Source of the DNA: Curtobacterium sp. MCJR17_055
Lineage (GTDB): Bacteria; Actinomycetota; Actinomycetes; Actinomycetales; Microbacteriaceae
Length of the DNA stretch: 64,000 bases
Direction of reading: 5' to 3'
NCBI RefSeq assembly: GCF_003224335.1
Contig: NZ_QKLF01000003.1
Coordinates: 372,001-436,000, forward strand
Part shown: positions 61,526 to 64,000 of the stretch, in pieces
Layout of the letters: each line of letters starts with the position of its first letter
Numbering within the stretch: the first letter of the stretch is position 1
The notes under the pieces: generated by a model
Told to the model about the DNA's origin: nothing
Seen by the model: only the letters and a program-made list of their open reading frames with translations
Database searches by the model: none
Translations under genes and position numbers: made by a program

Positions 61526-62437
61526 GTGACGGGGGAAGCAGCGAGTGTGGTGCGTGGTGAGCGCCCGGTGACGGTCCGCGGGAGCATGATCACGCCGATC
61601 GCGTGGACGGCCCTCTCTGCAGGCGTGTTCGCGATGGGGCTCTGGCTGGCGTGGAGCCGCGACGTGTTCGGGGCAGCTGTGTTCACCCATGTGTGGACGA
61701 GCGGGATGCTGCTCCTCGTCGGCACGTTGGCGCTCGTGTTGTCTGTCAGCGCGCTGTTCGCCGGGGTGCGGGTGTTCCCGGACCGGCTCGAGGTGACCCG
61801 TGGGATCTTCCGGACGCAGGTCATCAGGCCCGGTGAGCTCGTCCACTTCCGCGCCTCGGGGAAGGGCAACACCGTCATCAGTGGTGTGACCGCTCGCGGG
61901 CGCGGATTCACGACGGACCGCTACCACCGTCACCACGACGTGCTCGTCGGATGGTTGGAACAGAACGCGGCCGAGCCGTGGGCGGAGTTCTCCGACTTCT
62001 TCAGCAAGCTCACCGTCCAGACACGACCTCGGCCGGTGTACCACCTGTTCACGATGGTGCTCATCGTCGGCTTCTTCATCGTCTCGCTGCTGATGTTCCC
62101 CGGCTTGTGGGTCGCTGTCGCCTACGACGACGCACACAAACAGCAGGTGACGTGCACCATCACCGCGGCTGAAGCCGTGACGGTGTCGAACCGCTCGACG
62201 AGAGGCATCGGCTCGTCCCACCCGGCTGTCGCAATCGACACGTCCGAATGCGGTCCGCTGACACTGTCCCGCGGCGTCGACTCCGAGAATCAGGACGCCG
62301 TCGCCCGCACGCTGAACCGGACGGAGGGCCCGCACGTCTTCACGGTCGGCGGCGGCTCGTTCTGGTTCCGAACGCACACCCCGTGGCTCCGCTTCGTGCC
62401 GGCACCGACGATCTACAGCGTCGACGGGGTCGGCTGA
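61526..62437 (+). CDS. Membrane protein of unknown function, PH-like central region
   Basis: 303 aa. Two N-terminal helices (about 22-42 and 53-77), a central cytosolic region VRVFPDRLEVTRGIFRTQVI that resembles the bacterial PH-like domain pattern, a third helix (about 176-200, FTMVLIVGFFIVSLLMFPGL), and a C-terminal external domain with two cysteines (QQVTCTIT, DTSECGPL). Function unknown. GTG start by leaderless spacing. A strong terminator lies at 62587, after about 150 bases that hold a short CTGCAC repeat and nothing else recognisable. Confidence 0.6.
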   Translation: MTGEAASVVRGERPVTVRGSMITPIAWTALSAGVFAMGLWLAWSRDVFGAAVFTHVWTSGMLLLVGTLALVLSVSALFAGVRVFPDRLEVTRGIFRTQVIRPGELVHFRASGKGNTVISGVTARGRGFTTDRYHRHHDVLVGWLEQNAAEPWAEFSDFFSKLTVQTRPRPVYHLFTMVLIVGFFIVSLLMFPGLWVAVAYDDAHKQQVTCTITAAEAVTVSNRSTRGIGSSHPAVAIDTSECGPLTLSRGVDSENQDAVARTLNRTEGPHVFTVGGGSFWFRTHTPWLRFVPAPTIYSVDGVG

Positions 62438-62586
62438 GTTCGGGGAGCGTGACCGTCCTGCACCTGCACCTGCACCTGCTCCGAAGCCGGCTCGGACGAC
62501 GTCCGCAGGAGCGGATGGCGGGCCATCATCACCAGCCCCGTGCGTGCTCCGTGCCGAGCACCGAGCATGCGCCGGCTGTCGAGAAC

Positions 62587-62620
62587 GACGAAAGCCCCCG
62601 GTCTCCCGGGGGCTTTCGTC
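62587..62620. terminator. Strong hairpin terminator before the tRNA cluster
   Basis: 15-bp stem GACGAAAGCCCCCGG (62587-62601) and CCGGGGGCTTTCGTC (62606-62620), loop TCTC. It sits between the rightward membrane gene and the leftward tRNA genes and may serve both. Confidence 0.85.
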
Positions 62621-62624
62621 CTGG

Positions 62625-62696
62625 TGGGCGATACTGGGATCGAACCAGTGACCTCTTCCGTGTCAGGGAAGCGCGCTACCGCTGCGCCAATCGCCC
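62625..62696 (-). tRNA. tRNA-Val (GAC)
   Basis: 72 nt. Acceptor GGGCGAT/ATCGCCC, anticodon arm CTTCC-CTGACAC-GGAAG (anticodon GAC), T-loop GTTCGATCC, discriminator A. It lies four bases from the terminator stem. Confidence 0.95.
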
Positions 62697-62722
62697 AGAT
62701 GAGTTCTGCCGGAGCGGACTGG

Positions 62723-62793
62723 AGGTGGGGACGGGATTCGAACCCGCGTGGACGGCTTTGCAGGCCGCTGCCTCGCCTCTCGGCCACCCCACC
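62723..62793 (-). tRNA. tRNA-Cys (GCA)
   Basis: 71 nt. Acceptor GGTGGGG/CCCCACC, anticodon loop CTGCAAA (anticodon GCA), T-loop GTTCGAATC, discriminator U as expected for tRNA-Cys. Confidence 0.94.
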
Positions 62794-62879
62794 ATCAAGG
62801 TCCACGTCTGGCGTAGTACCCGATCGGTGGGATACCTCTTCTGGAGAGTTGCTGTCTTCCGGAGAAGACAGGCACCTCG

Positions 62880-62951
62880 AGCGGATGACGAGATTCGAAC
62901 TCGCGACCCTCACCTTGGCAAGGTGATGCGCTACCACTGCGCCACATCCGC
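62880..62951 (-). tRNA. tRNA-Gly (GCC), second copy
   Basis: 72 nt, identical to 51081-51152 throughout (anticodon GCC). First gene of the leftward Gly-Cys-Val run. Confidence 0.95.
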
Positions 62952-63172
62952 ATGGTCTGACCTGAGTCACACCGGTGTTGTCCGACCCGCTCTCGCGGCG
63001 ACTCGTAAACTGTACCCAGATCACGCTGTTTCTCCAAAACCGGTTCCGTCCACCGGGCGTGTCCCCCGGAGCGGTGCGGATCGGCGGGGCCTCCACGGGC
63101 CTCCCGGCCGGTCTGGCCGTGAGCGACGCGCGCGACCGGCGACGAGTGTTCGGAGCACGGCCCGACATCCGC

Positions 63173-63178
63173 TACTAT
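63173..63178 (+). promoter_or_regulatory. Putative -10 of the tRNA-Val (CAC) gene
   Basis: TACTAT, 21 bases before the tRNA; TTCGGA at 63149-63154 could be the -35 with an 18-base spacer. The 248 bases from 62952 to this tRNA hold no gene. Confidence 0.5.
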
Positions 63179-63199
63179 CGATCCGCACGCAAGTGCAGG

Positions 63200-63272
63200 G
63201 GGCGATTGGCGCAGTTGGTAGCGCGCTTCGTTCACACCGAAGAGGTCATCAGTTCGAGTCTGGTATCGCCCA
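63200..63272 (+). tRNA. tRNA-Val (CAC)
   Basis: 73 nt. Acceptor GGGCGAT/ATCGCCC, anticodon arm CTTCG-TTCACAC-CGAAG (anticodon CAC), T-loop GTTCGAGTC, discriminator A. Confidence 0.95.
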
Positions 63273-63300
63273 CGTGCCCTCCAGGGCCGGAAGAACACCC

Positions 63301-63334
63301 CGAAGAGCCCGACGCAACCGCGTCGGGCTCTTCG
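63301..63334 (+). terminator. Terminator of tRNA-Val (CAC)
   Basis: Perfect 15-bp stem CGAAGAGCCCGACGC (63301-63315) with GCGTCGGGCTCTTCG (63320-63334), loop AACC, followed by a degenerate repeat. Confidence 0.88.
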
Positions 63335-63363
63335 CATCCCACGACCTCTTCGCATCCCGCGAC
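63328..63363 (+). repeat. 18-bp direct repeat upstream of the DUF3375 gene
   Basis: CTCTTCGCATCCCACGAC (63328-63345) is followed at once by CTCTTCGCATCCCGCGAC (63346-63363), one mismatch. Confidence 0.75.
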
Positions 63364-63385
63364 CCGTCCGACCACCAGGGGCACC

Positions 63386-64000
63386 ATGACCGACGTCGAC
63401 CTCGAGTTCGCCAGGGTCAGGCAGGTGCTCGACCGGCCGACGCTCCGACTGATGTCGCGTCCGACGAGCGCGGCCGTGGTCTCGGTCTTCCGCACGGTGT
63501 TCGACCGTGACGTGCAGTACGTCCCTGCCGAGCGGATGCACCTGCAGGTCGAGGAGCACGTCGCCCGCCTGCAGGCGACCGGTGCGCGGGTGCCGGCGAG
63601 CGACTCCCCCGAGGGCGAGGTGTCCCGGCCCAACGGTCGGTCCCTCTGCCGCGAGTGGGTGGCCGCACAGTGGCTGGTGCGCTCGAACTCCTCGGACGGC
63701 GACGAGCAGTACAGCCTGACGAGCCACGCCCTCGAGGCGCTCAGCCTGATCGACGCCCTGTCCGCCGAGCGGGCCCTCATCAGCGAGAGCCGTCTCGCGA
63801 TGATCGTCGACGCCGTGCACCGCTGGGCGGACCGGGCCGAACCGGACCGGGACGCCCAGGTGCGACGCCTGGACGCGCAGATCGCCGAACTCCAGGCCGA
63901 GCGCGACCGTCTCGCCCGCGGCGACGAGGTGGTCACGGTCGACGAGGACCGGATGCGTGACGGCTACGCGAACATCACCGACCTCATCCGGCAGCTGCCG
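63386..64000 (+). CDS. DUF3375 protein, JetA/MksF-like subunit of a Wadjet system (partial, 5' end)
   Basis: The frame is open from the ATG at 63386 to the window edge (205 codons). It starts MTDVDLEFARVRQVLDRPTL and shows a winged-helix-like first part with LCREWVAAQWLVRS (about 93-106), then TSHALEALSLIDAL and a coiled coil about 165-185 (VRRLDAQIAELQAERDRLA). This matches the DUF3375 family, the kleisin-like JetA (MksF) of Wadjet/MksBEFG condensin systems that cleave plasmid DNA. JetB (DUF4194), JetC (SMC-like ATPase) and JetD (nuclease) should follow beyond the edge. It starts about 50 bases after the tRNA-Val terminator. Confidence 0.75.
   Translation, partial: MTDVDLEFARVRQVLDRPTLRLMSRPTSAAVVSVFRTVFDRDVQYVPAERMHLQVEEHVARLQATGARVPASDSPEGEVSRPNGRSLCREWVAAQWLVRSNSSDGDEQYSLTSHALEALSLIDALSAERALISESRLAMIVDAVHRWADRAEPDRDAQVRRLDAQIAELQAERDRLARGDEVVTVDEDRMRDGYANITDLIRQLP

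Overview
The window is about 64 kb of very GC-rich DNA from an actinobacterial chromosome. The gene content (three-gene qcrCAB, rel, ruvCAB, pdxST, a Clp gene under a HAIR-type operator) and the many leaderless genes (a TANNNT hexamer 6-8 bases before an ATG or GTG) fit Microbacteriaceae. The recurring terminator hairpin and the carbohydrate and surface gene set make a Curtobacterium-like plant-associated species my best guess. This is inference; no rRNA is present. No transposase, integrase, phage gene or CRISPR array was seen.

Layout. 1-2932: end of the cytochrome bc1 operon (qcrC-qcrA-qcrB). 3137-10411: single genes (metallophosphoesterase, Stealth sugar-phosphate transferase, SDR/DUF2867, deoC, ROK kinase). 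10445-23773: a long leftward housekeeping block, thrS-HIT / pdxS-pdxT / yebC-ruvC-ruvA-ruvB / yajC-secD-secF-rhodanese / rel, with many 1-4 base start/stop overlaps. 23873-30199: apt, a 0.7 kb stretch with no convincing gene, a ClpC-type AAA+ gene behind a HAIR operator, ybaK and a second YidC/Oxa1 insertase. 30287-35826: transporter, NUDIX, alpha/beta hydrolase, SGNH esterase and PRC-barrel genes.

35873-49261 is the most striking region: a surface-glycan locus. It holds three GT9 (heptosyltransferase-type) genes, three other glycosyltransferases, and the enzymes for a nucleotide-activated heptose: a GmhB-like phosphatase, a GmhA isomerase and two complete but divergent HldE kinase/nucleotidyltransferases. 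The second hldE is coupled to an aldehyde dehydrogenase and a GT2 gene. Most junctions overlap by four bases. Making ADP-heptose in a monoderm without LPS implies a non-LPS acceptor such as a cell-wall or secreted glycan.

49378-51034 is a coupled trio: sulfite-oxidase-like molybdenum protein, ferredoxin-NADP-reductase-like flavoprotein and a zinc-ribbon DUF6510 protein. 51276-60230 carries a serine hydrolase, a secreted two-CBM2 GH18 chitinase, a GT1 glycosyltransferase divergent from a UbiA prenyltransferase and CrtI-type desaturase pair (possibly a glycosylated carotenoid), an SGNH protein and a flavin monooxygenase. 60295-62437 holds small lipoprotein and membrane proteins of unknown role. 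62625-63272 is a tRNA cluster (Val-GAC, Cys-GCA, Gly-GCC, Val-CAC), and the window ends inside a DUF3375 gene, the JetA/MksF subunit of a Wadjet-type anti-plasmid system.
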